Below are positions 34,871 through 42,551 of a stretch of 64,000 nt of DNA, in pieces. The translations under genes and the position numbers were made by a program. Under the pieces are notes generated by a model. It had not been told where the DNA came from. It searched no databases and was given only the letters and a program-made list of their open reading frames with translations. This DNA comes from DASUBN01 sp036000105. Lineage in GTDB: Bacteria; Pseudomonadota; Gammaproteobacteria; Natronospirales; REEB76. Numbering within the stretch: position 1 is the first letter of the stretch; every line of letters begins with the position of its first letter. The stretch spans positions 91,897 through 155,896 of the forward strand of contig DASYGE010000009.1 of assembly GCA_036000105.1 (NCBI GenBank), given 5' to 3'.

Positions 34871-35293
34871 ATGCTGGTTTTTGTCCTTTCTCCAATGCTC
34901 ATCCTTGTTACAGGATGCGCAGCAGGCAAGATATTGGATAGACCCAATAGTGACTCTGCGACTTTTGCCCGAATTAATAACCATGTGCGTGATGAGCGCG
35001 CAGAAACAAGTAGTTCACTGCCCGATTATCCATACGCGGACGTCAATTGGGTATGGCCGCTGTGGAGTTATGAGGACGCTTCAGATTCAAAGTCTTTTCT
35101 TGATCACCGAGACATACTGCTAACAGACGGGTGGTTTTATATTGAGTACACCTGCCCTAATGTGATTTACGTCGACAGTTACGGGATTGAGACGGTAGTG
35201 CACGTTAAGGCTGGACACATTTATAAGATCGTATGCAGAAAGAAAGGTGAATACGGATCTCTTGAAGATCAGGGGATTTCTAGAACGGACTAA
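34871..35293 (+). CDS. Small lipoprotein of the ssrA-side segment
   Basis: Start at 34871 gives 140 residues with a lipobox VTGC (about residue 16, MLVFVLSPMLILVTGCAAG). The mature domain is acidic, with an aromatic core (YPYADVNWVWPLWSYED, GWFYIEYTCPNVIYV) and no known motif. Base composition is lower in GC than the housekeeping genes. Its upstream sequence is repeat R3. The box GGCGG-GCCGCTCCC-GGCATCCTG begins 15 bp after the stop. Confidence 0.65.
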   Translation: MLVFVLSPMLILVTGCAAGKILDRPNSDSATFARINNHVRDERAETSSSLPDYPYADVNWVWPLWSYEDASDSKSFLDHRDILLTDGWFYIEYTCPNVIYVDSYGIETVVHVKAGHIYKIVCRKKGEYGSLEDQGISRTD

Positions 35294-35307
35294 AGATGGA
35301 TGAGGGC

Positions 35308-35331
35308 GGCGGTGCCGCTCCCGGCATCCTG
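35308..35331 (+). repeat. Terminal cassette box
   Basis: GGCGGTGCCGCTCCC then GGCATCCTG, nearly the same as 32888-32911. It also lies just after a stop codon. Beyond it, CGCGGGTTCGATTCC (35379-35393) is the inverse of 35475-35489 in ssrA. Confidence 0.6.
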
Positions 35332-35410
35332 CCTCCCGCGGCATTTGTACGTCCCTGTACATCAATCTCACCCGCTGCCGCGGGTTCGATTCCATCATCT
35401 CCCCAAGAAG

Positions 35411-35458
35411 CGAAGCAAAAAAGGCCGACCCTAAAGAGGGCCGGCCTTTTTTGCTTCG
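35411..35458. terminator. Bidirectional terminator after ssrA
   Basis: A 22-bp stem (one mismatch): 35411-35432 pairs with 35437-35458 around an AAAG loop, with T6/A6 runs on both sides of the GC core. On the minus strand it follows the CCA end of ssrA by 2 bp, so it ends the tmRNA precursor. On the plus strand it would end transcription from the accessory genes. Confidence 0.85.
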
Positions 35459-35460
35459 TT

Positions 35461-35831
35461 TGGTGGAGGCGGCGGGAATCGAACCCGCGTCCGTAAGTGA
35501 TCCGCCCTTGGCTCTACATGCGTAGCACACGTCTTTGATTTAACTGTCAGCTACCCGACGGGCAGGGAAAACTGACAGCGAGTCCGGTATTTTTGACGGT
35601 ATGGCGCCGGATGCACCGTACCGCGGTCTTGTGAGCACGACCTCTGAACGTCACCGAAATGACTCTGGACGCACAAGCACGGCTCCAGTCAGAGGCTAGC
35701 CGGGATTAGGCGGCTAGGGCGTAGTTGCTATCGTTCGCAGCTAGCGTTGTTGCACGACAGTTTTACGAGGAATCATGCACCTCGGCATGCACTTCGGGTT
35801 TCACGACCCACGTCGAAACCAGGTCGCCCCC
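35461..35831 (-). ncRNA. ssrA: tmRNA (transfer-messenger RNA)
   Basis: Length 371 nt. The 5' end GGGGGCG pairs with the 3' CGCCTCC before ACCA, an acceptor stem of 7 pairs including one G-U. The T-arm GGGTTCGATTCCC is near the 3' end, and the 5' tRNA-like half has GACCTGGTTTCGACGTGGG. The tag frame reads ANDSNYALAA-stop (codons in 35738-35706), one residue different from the E. coli tag ANDENYALAA. It rescues stalled ribosomes together with SmpB, encoded 2 kb away at 37923-38405. A TAGAAT -10 candidate lies at 35850-35845. Confidence 0.96.
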
Positions 35832-35890
35832 AATTGCAGTTCGTATTCTACAGTAATCGATATGTAGGCGTTTCCAGCCGTCCGCAAGAT

Positions 35891-37321
35891 TTAAGCGCTC
35901 AGTTCCTGCTTGTTGGAGCGCCGGAGGGGGATCTCCTTGAGGAACAGGGTGGAGACGAAGATGGCGGCCATGAGGGCCGTGGCCAGCCAGAAGACGTCGG
36001 TCAGCGCCGTCGCGAGCCCGTGCAGCGGGGTCTGGGAAGCCAGCACGCAGCCGAACACGGCCACGCCGATGGAGGCAGCCATGAGCCGGGTGAAATACAC
36101 CATGGAGGTGGCGACACCCAGGGTGCTGAGGGCGGCGGCGTTCTGCACGGCGATGTTGTAGATGGGCATGCAGATGGCGAGCCCGAAACCCGTGAGCATG
36201 GCCGGCAGCAGGAGACCGAGGCGGGTGGTCTCGGGGCTGATCCGCGTCAGCAGCAGGCCGCCGGCCACGGCGATCGCGGTACCCGCCAGGGCCAGGTTGC
36301 GGTAACGGCCGATGCGGCCCACCAGTAGCCCCGTTAGGGTCGCAGCCACGGCGAAAGTGAAGCTCAAGGGCAGCAGGATCTCGCCGCTCTCCTGGGCGCT
36401 GGTGTGCAGCACCGATTGCATGAACAGGGGCGCGAATAGGGTGATGCCGAACATGGCGGCCATGGAGAGGCCGGTGTTGAGCAGCGAGATGGAGATGATG
36501 GGGTTCTTGAACACCTGCAGCGGCACGATGGGATGATCCGCCCGCCGCTCGATGGCGAGGAACACGGCGATGAAGAGCACGCCCAAGCCCATCAGGGCCA
36601 GAGCGGTGTCGCTCCAGCTGCCTTGTTCACCTACTTCGTGGAGAGCGAGCAGCATCGGCACCACACCGGCCGTCATGCTGAGCGCACCCCAGTAATCGAT
36701 CTTGAAGTCTTTGGGTTTGGCCTGGCGGATGTGCGGGAAATAGCGCGCCACCACCAAGGCACCCAAGAGGCCCACCGGCAGGTTCATGAGGAAAACGTAG
36801 CGCCAGCCCGGGCCGTCGGCGAGGAAGCCACCCAGCACCGGGCCGATGATGCTGGCTAGCACCGAGGTGGAGGACACGAGGCCGATGGCGCGCCCACGGC
36901 GTATCGGCGGGAAGAGGTCGGCGATGGTGGTGTTGGCGGCGGCCTGCATGACACCGGCGCCCAGGCCTTGCACGGCGCGGAACAGGATGAGCTGGGTCAT
37001 GGTCTGGGCCACGCCGCAGAGCAGGCTCGCCGCGGTGAACCAGAGTATGCCGCCGATCAGCATGTGCTTGCGCCCGTACACATCCGAGAGCTTGCCGGCG
37101 AGGGGCAGGGCGACGGTGGAGGCGATGAGATAGGCGCTGATGACACCGGCGTAGCTCGTGAAGCCGTGCAGCGAACGGACCATGGCGGGCAGGGCCGTGG
37201 CCACGATGGTGGAGTCCAGGGCGCCCATGAAGATAGCGACGAGAACCCCCGCCATCGTGAAGATGACGGTTTCCCGGTCGAGATCGTGGAAGCGGGCGGG
37301 GCGGCCGTCTGCCGGGCTCAA
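35891..37321 (-). CDS. DHA2-family (14-TM) MFS exporter
   Basis: A protein of 476 residues with about 14 hydrophobic segments. Signature LDSTIVATALPAMV in the first segment and GKLSDVYGRKHMLIGG (A-motif) between 2 and 3 are typical of EmrB/QacA drug:H+ antiporters, as is VQGLGAGVMQAA after it. No EmrA partner is adjacent. It is 60 bp upstream of the ssrA 5' end on the same strand, and its stop is not followed by a terminator that I can see. It is 4 bp from the isochorismatase-fold gene (overlap of stop and start), hence co-transcribed. Confidence 0.88.
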   Translation of the reverse strand: MSPADGRPARFHDLDRETVIFTMAGVLVAIFMGALDSTIVATALPAMVRSLHGFTSYAGVISAYLIASTVALPLAGKLSDVYGRKHMLIGGILWFTAASLLCGVAQTMTQLILFRAVQGLGAGVMQAAANTTIADLFPPIRRGRAIGLVSSTSVLASIIGPVLGGFLADGPGWRYVFLMNLPVGLLGALVVARYFPHIRQAKPKDFKIDYWGALSMTAGVVPMLLALHEVGEQGSWSDTALALMGLGVLFIAVFLAIERRADHPIVPLQVFKNPIISISLLNTGLSMAAMFGITLFAPLFMQSVLHTSAQESGEILLPLSFTFAVAATLTGLLVGRIGRYRNLALAGTAIAVAGGLLLTRISPETTRLGLLLPAMLTGFGLAICMPIYNIAVQNAAALSTLGVATSMVYFTRLMAASIGVAVFGCVLASQTPLHGLATALTDVFWLATALMAAIFVSTLFLKEIPLRRSNKQELSA

Positions 37322-37896
37322 GCCATGCTGCCCTGTTCTGCGATGAATTCATCCACCGTCATGACCCGTGCCTGGGCGGCGAACACTTTCTCAGTGAGTA
37401 CCCGGTGCACCTCCTCGTCGCGATCGAAGCAGGCGTCTTTCAGTACGGTGCAGCGGTAGTCCAGGTCGAAGGCCAGGCGCAGGGTCGAGAGGGTGATGCC
37501 AGAGGTGCTGATGCCGAAGAACACCAGGTCCTCGATGCCGTTGGCCCGCAGGATCATCTGCAGGCCGTTGTGGGAGAAAGCGCCGTAGCGCTGCTTGTAC
37601 ACCACGTGGTCGCCGGCTTTGAAGAGCGCCGGATGGAACTCGGCGGACTCGCTGCCCTTCACGAATATCTTGTTCTGCTTGAGCTGGGCGAAGGCGGTAC
37701 CGCCGCCTTCCGGCACTTCCGGATGGCCGGGCTCGAAGCCTAAGCCCACGTGGATGAGCAGATAACCTTTGGCGCGGGCCAGGGCCACGGCCTTGGCGGC
37801 CTGGGGCACAGCGGCTTCGGCGCCGGCCACGAGACCGAAGATGCCTTTCTGGAAATCCAGAGTCAGCAATGCAGTCTTCTTGGGGTCGAGTCTCAT
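37318..37896 (-). CDS. Isochorismatase-fold protein lacking the catalytic Cys
   Basis: Start at 37896 gives 192 residues; the reading to 37926 adds a weak N-terminus. The fold signature is present: Asp14 in LLTLDFQKGIF, Lys100 in VVYKQRYGAFS, and then GISTSGITLSTLRLAFDLDY. By alignment with the usual T-x-x-C-V-x-x-T motif, the nucleophilic Cys position is Ile133. Cys-based amidase chemistry is therefore not expected; EntB/PhzD-type vinyl-ether hydrolysis also lacks it. This resembles a known subgroup with SGxxLST, not a broken gene. Overlaps the next (DHA2) gene by 4 bp. Confidence 0.82.
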   Translation of the reverse strand: MRLDPKKTALLTLDFQKGIFGLVAGAEAAVPQAAKAVALARAKGYLLIHVGLGFEPGHPEVPEGGGTAFAQLKQNKIFVKGSESAEFHPALFKAGDHVVYKQRYGAFSHNGLQMILRANGIEDLVFFGISTSGITLSTLRLAFDLDYRCTVLKDACFDRDEEVHRVLTEKVFAAQARVMTVDEFIAEQGSMA

Positions 37897-37922
37897 GGCG
37901 GTGCCCTTTGTCTGGCTGTGCG

Positions 37923-38405
37923 TCATTTAACGTGGCGGGTGAGGCGGCCTTTTTGCCGTTCCCAGTCTCGCTCTTTCTGGGCGGCCCGCTTGTCATGCAG
38001 CTGCTTGCCCTTGGCGAGACCGATCTCGAGTTTGGCCCGGCCTTTGCTCCAGTACATGGCGGTGGGGATGAGGGTGTAGCCCTTGCGCTCCACAGCGCCC
38101 ACCAGGCGCGCCAGCTCTTCCCGGTGCAGCAGGAGCTTGCGGGTGCGGGTGGGGTCCGGGTGGATGTGGGTGGAGGCGGTCATGAGGGGTGTGATGAGGG
38201 CGCCCAGGAGGAAGGCCTCCCGGTCCTTGATGATCACGTAGCTCTCGGCGATCTGTACTTTGCCGGCCCGCAGGCTCTTCACTTCCCAGCCTTCCAGCGC
38301 CAGGCCCGCCTCGAAGCGGTCCTCGATGAAATAGTCGAAGCGTGCGCGCTTGTTGAGCGCGATGGTGGATTGCACCTTCTTCTTGTCGTCGTCTTTCTTC
38401 GCCAT
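37923..38405 (-). CDS. smpB: SsrA-binding protein SmpB
   Basis: A protein of 160 residues from ATG 38405. The oligonucleotide-binding beta-barrel core (FDYFIEDRFEAGLALEGWEVKSLRAGKVQIAESYV) is followed by the C-terminal basic tail with DKRAAQKERDWERQKGRL, which enters the mRNA channel. Required with ssrA for trans-translation. The longer upstream reading is unlikely, because it overlaps the ratA promoter side. A TATAAT (38417-38412 on the minus strand) is only about 7 bp from the ATG. It is divergent from ratA. Confidence 0.95.
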   Translation of the reverse strand: MAKKDDDKKKVQSTIALNKRARFDYFIEDRFEAGLALEGWEVKSLRAGKVQIAESYVIIKDREAFLLGALITPLMTASTHIHPDPTRTRKLLLHREELARLVGAVERKGYTLIPTAMYWSKGRAKLEIGLAKGKQLHDKRAAQKERDWERQKGRLTRHVK

Positions 38406-38503
38406 GTGCCTATTATATAGAGCCGCATTGTCATCCGGTTGTCTCACGCGGGCCCATACCGCAGAATTGCCTCCATGATCACCTTCATCTCGACGAGCCC
38501 ACC

Positions 38504-38938
38504 ATGCGCCGCGTGAACAAAAGCGCACTCGTACCTCATCCGGCCTCGGATATGTACGCTCTGGTGAACGACGTGGAGCGTTACCCGGAGTTCCTGCCCT
38601 GGTGCAAGGGCGCGAAGATCCTCTCCCAGGCGGAGGGCGAGATGCAGGCGAGCCTGGAGCTGGCCCGGGGCGGTTTCCATAAGACCTTCACCACCCATAA
38701 CCGCCTGCAAGCCGGCCGAGCCATCACCATCACCCTGGTGGACGGGCCGTTCCGCCACCTGGAAGGCCGCTGGCAGTTCACGGACCTGGGTCAGGAAGGG
38801 TCCAAGGTGGCGCTGGATATGGAGTTCGAGTTCAAGAATTCGATGCTGGACCTGATGGCGGGCCCGGTGTTCCACGAGATCTGCAATTCCCTGGTGGATG
38901 CCTTCATCCGCCGGGCCGCAAGCACCCATGCCCGGTGA
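38504..38938 (+). CDS. ratA: RatA/COQ10-like START-domain protein
   Basis: A protein of 144 residues with the SRPBCC (START-like) family pattern: VPHPASDMYALVNDVERYPEFLPWCKGAKI, then a beta-sheet segment ending GPVFHEICNSLVDAFIRRA. The RatA label comes from E. coli YfjG, reported to interfere with 70S association. The COQ10-like fold binds ubiquinone, and that may be the more general role. The smpB-ratA-rnfH order matches E. coli and Pseudomonas. It overlaps rnfH by 11 bp. Confidence 0.9.
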   Translation: MRRVNKSALVPHPASDMYALVNDVERYPEFLPWCKGAKILSQAEGEMQASLELARGGFHKTFTTHNRLQAGRAITITLVDGPFRHLEGRWQFTDLGQEGSKVALDMEFEFKNSMLDLMAGPVFHEICNSLVDAFIRRAASTHAR

Positions 38939-39230
38939 GCCTGAGATAGCCGTAGAAGTCTGCTTTGCGCGGCCCGATGTGCAGGCGGTGGTGGCGCTCA
39001 AGTTGAGCGCCGGCACCACGGCCCTGGATGCGGTGAAGCAGTCTGGGCTCGCGCACCGGTTCCCTGAACTCGCAGACAGCACGCAGCCCCTGGGCGTGTT
39101 CGGCAAGCGGGTGGATGGAAGCTATGTGCTGAAGGATGGCGACCGGGTGGAGATCTACCGGCCGCTCACCATTGACCCGAAAGAAGCACGCCGAAAGCGT
39201 GCCGCGCGCAGCAATACCAAGAAGACCTAA
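38928..39230 (+). CDS. rnfH: RnfH (RatB) ubiquitin-fold protein
   Basis: A protein of 100 residues from ATG 38928. VEVCFARPDVQAVVALKLSAGTTALDAVKQSGLAHRF followed by LGVFGKRVDGSYVLKDGDRVEIYRPLTIDPKEARRKRA is the RnfH/UPF0125 ubiquitin-like fold and basic C-terminus. Function unclear in the family. It converges with bamE, whose stop lies 3 bp into the same end (39227-39230). Confidence 0.92.
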   Translation: MPGEPEIAVEVCFARPDVQAVVALKLSAGTTALDAVKQSGLAHRFPELADSTQPLGVFGKRVDGSYVLKDGDRVEIYRPLTIDPKEARRKRAARSNTKKT

Positions 39231-39631
39231 CGAGGCGGAGCCGAAGGCGGGCTGTTGTCGCTGCTCTTGGTCTGGGGCAGGGGCTCGAGATCGTCGACCG
39301 TCGGCAGCTGTATCTTGGTTTCAGGGTTCTGAGGCGGCGGTGCATCGATGCGCGCCACCAGGGCGCCCTGGAAGAACAGGGTCACGCGCCAGTTCTGGAT
39401 GGGGCTACCGTCGTTCGGGTTCACCCAGCGCACGTAATCCCAGCGTTCCGGATGCATGGGATCCTGGATCATGGGCCGGCCCATGATGGCCAGTACCTGG
39501 GACTGGGTCATGCCGGGCTTCAGAAGCGCGATGGTGTCCTTATCCAGGAAATTGCCCTGGCGGATCTCCGGCTTGAAGCAGGCGGTGAGGCTCGCGGACA
39601 GGAGCGCGATGATCAGCAGGTAGCGCGTCAT
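39227..39631 (-). CDS. bamE: Outer-membrane assembly lipoprotein BamE
   Basis: Start at 39631 gives 134 residues. The lipobox SLTAC lies at Cys18, and the SmpA/OmlA domain follows: GMTQSQVLAIMGRPMIQDPMHPERWDYVRWVNPNDG. BamE is the small subunit of the beta-barrel assembly complex. The C-terminal tail is Pro/Ser-rich (about 30 residues). It lies back-to-back with fur. The long alternative reading to 40087 is shadow from the other strand. Confidence 0.93.
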   Translation of the reverse strand: MTRYLLIIALLSASLTACFKPEIRQGNFLDKDTIALLKPGMTQSQVLAIMGRPMIQDPMHPERWDYVRWVNPNDGSPIQNWRVTLFFQGALVARIDAPPPQNPETKIQLPTVDDLEPLPQTKSSDNSPPSAPPR

Positions 39632-39703
39632 GGGTCGGGGTCGTTTTGCGTTGCTAGACGGGTGGAGCATAATACCTAATAGATACCCCCGCGAGAAGCT
39701 CGA

Positions 39704-40138
39704 GTGCCGCAAGCCCCCGCCGAAAGCCAGGAACTCCGTAACGCCGGCCTCAAGGTGACGCTGCCGCGGGTCAAGATCCTGGAGATCCTCGAACGCAGCA
39801 ACGCCCGGCACATCAGCGCTGAAGACATGTACAAGGCCTTGCTGGAATCCGGCGAGGATATCGGTCTCGCCACCGTCTATCGGGTGCTCACCCAGTTCGA
39901 GACCGCCGGCCTCGTGACCCGCCATCACTTCGAGGGCGGCCACTCGGTGTTCGAGCTGAACCAGGGCGCCCACCACGACCATATCCTGTGCGTGAAATGC
40001 GGCCGGGTGGATGAGTTCGTGGACAGTGAGATCGAGGCGCGCCAGAAGAAGATCGCCAGCGCCAAGGGCTACGAGATGACCGACCATTCCCTCTACATCT
40101 ACGGCATCTGCTCATCCTGCCGAAAATCCCTCAGATAA
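39704..40138 (+). CDS. fur: Ferric uptake regulator Fur
   Basis: A protein of 144 residues from GTG 39704. The winged-helix half is NAGLKVTLPRVKILEILERSNARHISAEDMYKALLESGEDIGLATVYRVL. The metal-binding half has the HHDHILCVKCGRVDEF signature and a final CSSCRK, giving two CxxC pairs for zinc. It controls iron uptake genes, for which exbB-exbD-tonB upstream are typical targets. Its stop TAA overlaps an ATA where a lipoprotein gene would start. Confidence 0.95.
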   Translation: MPQAPAESQELRNAGLKVTLPRVKILEILERSNARHISAEDMYKALLESGEDIGLATVYRVLTQFETAGLVTRHHFEGGHSVFELNQGAHHDHILCVKCGRVDEFVDSEIEARQKKIASAKGYEMTDHSLYIYGICSSCRKSLR

Positions 40139-40749
40139 GCTCGCGTCTCGCCGGTACGACGGCGCTGGCGTTCTGCCTCACGGCCTGCGTCGTCACCCAT
40201 GATGGAGTGGAGGCTGGTCCTTACGGCACTGCCTGCATCGATCCCGCTAGCATCGTCCATCGCGACTACTGGGAGGAGAGTCTCACCCGCTACGAGACCT
40301 CCGCGACGCTCTCCTTCTCGGTGCCTGGCTATTCATCCGATACGGCGCGGGTGAGCTATATCCTCTACCTCACGGACCCCGTAATGGTGGTGCTGCGGGA
40401 CTACGCCGCAGCCCATCCCGACTCGGTGACACCAGCAGTCGGCGGGCTCGAGAAAGTGGCTGCTTGGTATGACCCGACCCGCTCCACGCTACGGCACCCG
40501 GTGTTGACGCGAGGCCACACCCGGGGCTGGTTCCTGGCGGAACCCGGCCTGCTGGATGCCAAAGGCGAGGGGAGCTTCTTCCTGGAATGCCGGGCGGGCG
40601 CGGACGGCAGCGAGTGCATCCGCCACCTCAGCGTGTCGGGCCGCAGCGTGGAAGTCATCATGAGCGACGCGGATCTGCAGCACTGGTCCCAGGCGGACGC
40701 GGCCCTCCATACGGCTTTGCAAAGCGTGCTGGCGCCCTGCATCCCCTGA
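40135..40749 (+). CDS. Putative lipoprotein downstream of fur, start codon abnormal
   Basis: In-frame sequence from 40135 reads ISSRLAGTTALAFCLTAC, an ideal lipoprotein signal with lipobox LTAC. The first standard start, GTG at 40207, would delete it. Position 40135-40137 is ATA, overlapping the fur stop TAA (40136-40138). A G in place of A at 40137 would give ATGA, the usual 4-bp overlap. Thus either the start is non-canonical or mutated, or a CTG inside fur (40117) is used. The rest is about 190 residues with no known motif (YWEESLTRYETSATLSF, AAAHPDSVTPAVGGL). Confidence 0.6.
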   Translation: MSSRLAGTTALAFCLTACVVTHDGVEAGPYGTACIDPASIVHRDYWEESLTRYETSATLSFSVPGYSSDTARVSYILYLTDPVMVVLRDYAAAHPDSVTPAVGGLEKVAAWYDPTRSTLRHPVLTRGHTRGWFLAEPGLLDAKGEGSFFLECRAGADGSECIRHLSVSGRSVEVIMSDADLQHWSQADAALHTALQSVLAPCIP

Positions 40750-40752
40750 GGG

Positions 40753-40877
40753 GCTTGCCGCATGCGGCAAGCGGGCGGACAGGGATGTGCGCCCCGGGTC
40801 GCGAGCGGAGCTGGATGCGTAGCGAGCATCCTTATAGCTCTGGATACCGGCTTTCGCCGGTATGACGCAAGGCGTCA
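40753..40877 (+). repeat. Dispersed repeat, copy B, plus REP-like hairpins
   Basis: The perfect palindrome GCTTGCCGCATGCGGCAAGC (40753-40772) is followed by GGGCGG, GGATG, GCCCC, then GAGCGGAGCTGGATGCGTAG, matching copy A at 25694. After it lies ATACCGGC/GCCGGTAT (40844-40863), a typical REP-like stem, then TGACGC/GCGTCA (40863-40877) covering the recN stop. Together they lie between the convergent lipoprotein and recN. Confidence 0.7.
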
Positions 40878-42548
40878 GTTCGCCACCTTGGAGATCATCT
40901 CGCGAGCGTGCTTGCGGGTTACTTCGGTGATCTCCACGCCGCCCAGCATGCGCGCCAGTTCTTCCACCTGAGCCTTCTTGTCCAGGGGCTCGATACGCGT
41001 GAGCGTCGCGTTGCCCTTGGTCTCTTTGAGTACCCGCAAGTGCTGATGGGCCTGGGAAGCCACTTGAGGCAGGTGGGTGACGCATAGCACCTGGCGGCTG
41101 CCGGCCAAGTCCCGGAGGCGCCGACCCACGATCTCCGCCACACCGCCGCCGATGCCGGCGTCCACTTCGTCGAACACCATGGAAGGCATGGCCGCCGCCT
41201 GGGCGGCGATCACCTGGATAGCGAGCGAGATGCGCGAGAGTTCGCCGCCGGAAGCCACCTTGGCGAGCGGCTTCAGGGGCTGGCCCTTGTTGGCACTCAC
41301 CATGAATTCCACCTGATCTATACCTTTCGTCGTGAAGCGTGAGCCATCCGGTACGCTGACCTCCACGGCGAACTTGCCGCCACCCATGCCCAGCTCCTGC
41401 ATGGCGGCAGTGACTTTCTTGCTCATGTCCGCCCCCGTCTTCTCCCGGCGAGCGTGCAGCTCATCGGCAGCCTTGGTGTAAGCGGTCTTTAGGCGTGCGA
41501 GTTCCGTCTCCAGTTCCTGGAGGGTGATCTCGGAGTTCTCCAGTTGCGTGAGTTCCGCCTTTAGCGCCTCGAAGTGGGCGGGCAGGGTCTCCGGTTCCAC
41601 CCGGTGCTTGCGCGCCAGGTCGTGGATGGCGGCGAGACGGTTCTCCAGCCATTCGAGGCGCTTCGGGTCCGTGTCCATGTCCGCGAGATAATCCCGCAAG
41701 CCGTCGGCGGCTTCCGAGAGCTGCACCTCGGCGGCAGTCAGCATCTCCCGCAGGGCGGCGAATTTCGGTTCCAGTTCCATCTGGGCTTCGAGTGCAGCCT
41801 TGGCGCGGGTCACCCGCTGGTGGGCAGAGCCTTCTTCCGCTTCGTAGAGTCCATCGAGAGCTGTCTGAGCGGTCTCCAGGAGCTTGCCGCTGTGAGCCAG
41901 GCGCTTGTGCTCCGCATCCACAGCCTGCACTTCGCCGGCCCTGAGCTGCAGGGCGCCGAGTTCCGCGGTCTGGAAGCGCAGCATCTCGAGACGCGCATCC
42001 CGGTCGCCGGCGGCGGTGCGTAAGGCGGTGAGCTTGTCGTGGGCGGCTTTCCAATCGGCATGCAGCTTCGCAGTACGGGCGAGGAGGGCGCCGTGATCGC
42101 CGTAGCTGTCCAGGAGACCCATCTGGGCCGCGGGACGCATGAGGGACTGGTGTTCGTGCTGGCCGTGGATGTCCAGCAGGCATTCACCCAGTTCCTTGAG
42201 AGAAGCGAGAGGTACGCTGCGGCCGTTGATCTGGGCCCGGGAGCGTCCATCGCTGCCGATCACCCGGCGCAGGATGCACTGGCCGTCATCCGCTAAGTCG
42301 TTCTCGCCAAGCCAGGCCCGGGCTTCGGCTGCATCCTTCAGGTCGAACTCAGCACCCACTTCGGCTTTCTCCGCGCCGTGGCGGATGACGCCCACGTCGG
42401 CCCGGTCGCCGAGCACGAGGCCGAGTGCATCAACCAGGATGGATTTGCCGGCGCCGGTCTCGCCGGTGAGTACCGTCATGCCGGCTTTGAATTCCAGCTC
42501 CAGGGCATCGATGATGGCGAAATCGCGGATGAGGATGTGCGTCAACAT
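40875..42548 (-). CDS. recN: DNA repair protein RecN
   Basis: SMC-like ATPase of 557 residues for double-strand-break repair. Walker A GETGAGKS (about 29-36), a long coiled coil in the middle (about 160-370), a LASGGELSRISLAIQVI signature (about 430), and a Walker B with VFDEVDAGIGGGVAEIVGRRL. The coiled-coil zone and both half-ATPases are complete. It is 3 bp downstream of nadK on the same strand. Confidence 0.95.
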   Translation of the reverse strand: MLTHILIRDFAIIDALELEFKAGMTVLTGETGAGKSILVDALGLVLGDRADVGVIRHGAEKAEVGAEFDLKDAAEARAWLGENDLADDGQCILRRVIGSDGRSRAQINGRSVPLASLKELGECLLDIHGQHEHQSLMRPAAQMGLLDSYGDHGALLARTAKLHADWKAAHDKLTALRTAAGDRDARLEMLRFQTAELGALQLRAGEVQAVDAEHKRLAHSGKLLETAQTALDGLYEAEEGSAHQRVTRAKAALEAQMELEPKFAALREMLTAAEVQLSEAADGLRDYLADMDTDPKRLEWLENRLAAIHDLARKHRVEPETLPAHFEALKAELTQLENSEITLQELETELARLKTAYTKAADELHARREKTGADMSKKVTAAMQELGMGGGKFAVEVSVPDGSRFTTKGIDQVEFMVSANKGQPLKPLAKVASGGELSRISLAIQVIAAQAAAMPSMVFDEVDAGIGGGVAEIVGRRLRDLAGSRQVLCVTHLPQVASQAHQHLRVLKETKGNATLTRIEPLDKKAQVEELARMLGGVEITEVTRKHAREMISKVAN

Positions 42549-42551
42549 GGA

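Noticed and set aside
31607..35331. Integron gene cassettes with attC sites
   Set aside because: Repeats recur between genes, but no paired RYYYAAC/GTTRRRY core sites are found and no integron integrase is visible. GTTAGGG at 32911 does not fit the core.
35327..35404. A tRNA gene on the plus strand
   Set aside because: T-arm-like bases and a CCCGCGGCA/TGCCGCGGG stem exist, but no anticodon arm or acceptor stem can be folded.
35296..35496. ORF of 66 residues ending RRRESNPRP
   Set aside because: It runs through the terminator into the ssrA 3' end; this ending is a known spurious product of tRNA/tmRNA antisense reading.
38405..38417. Leaderless smpB
   Set aside because: TATAAT lies about 7 bp before the ATG, but no -35 matches and an AGG precedes the start, so the evidence is too thin.
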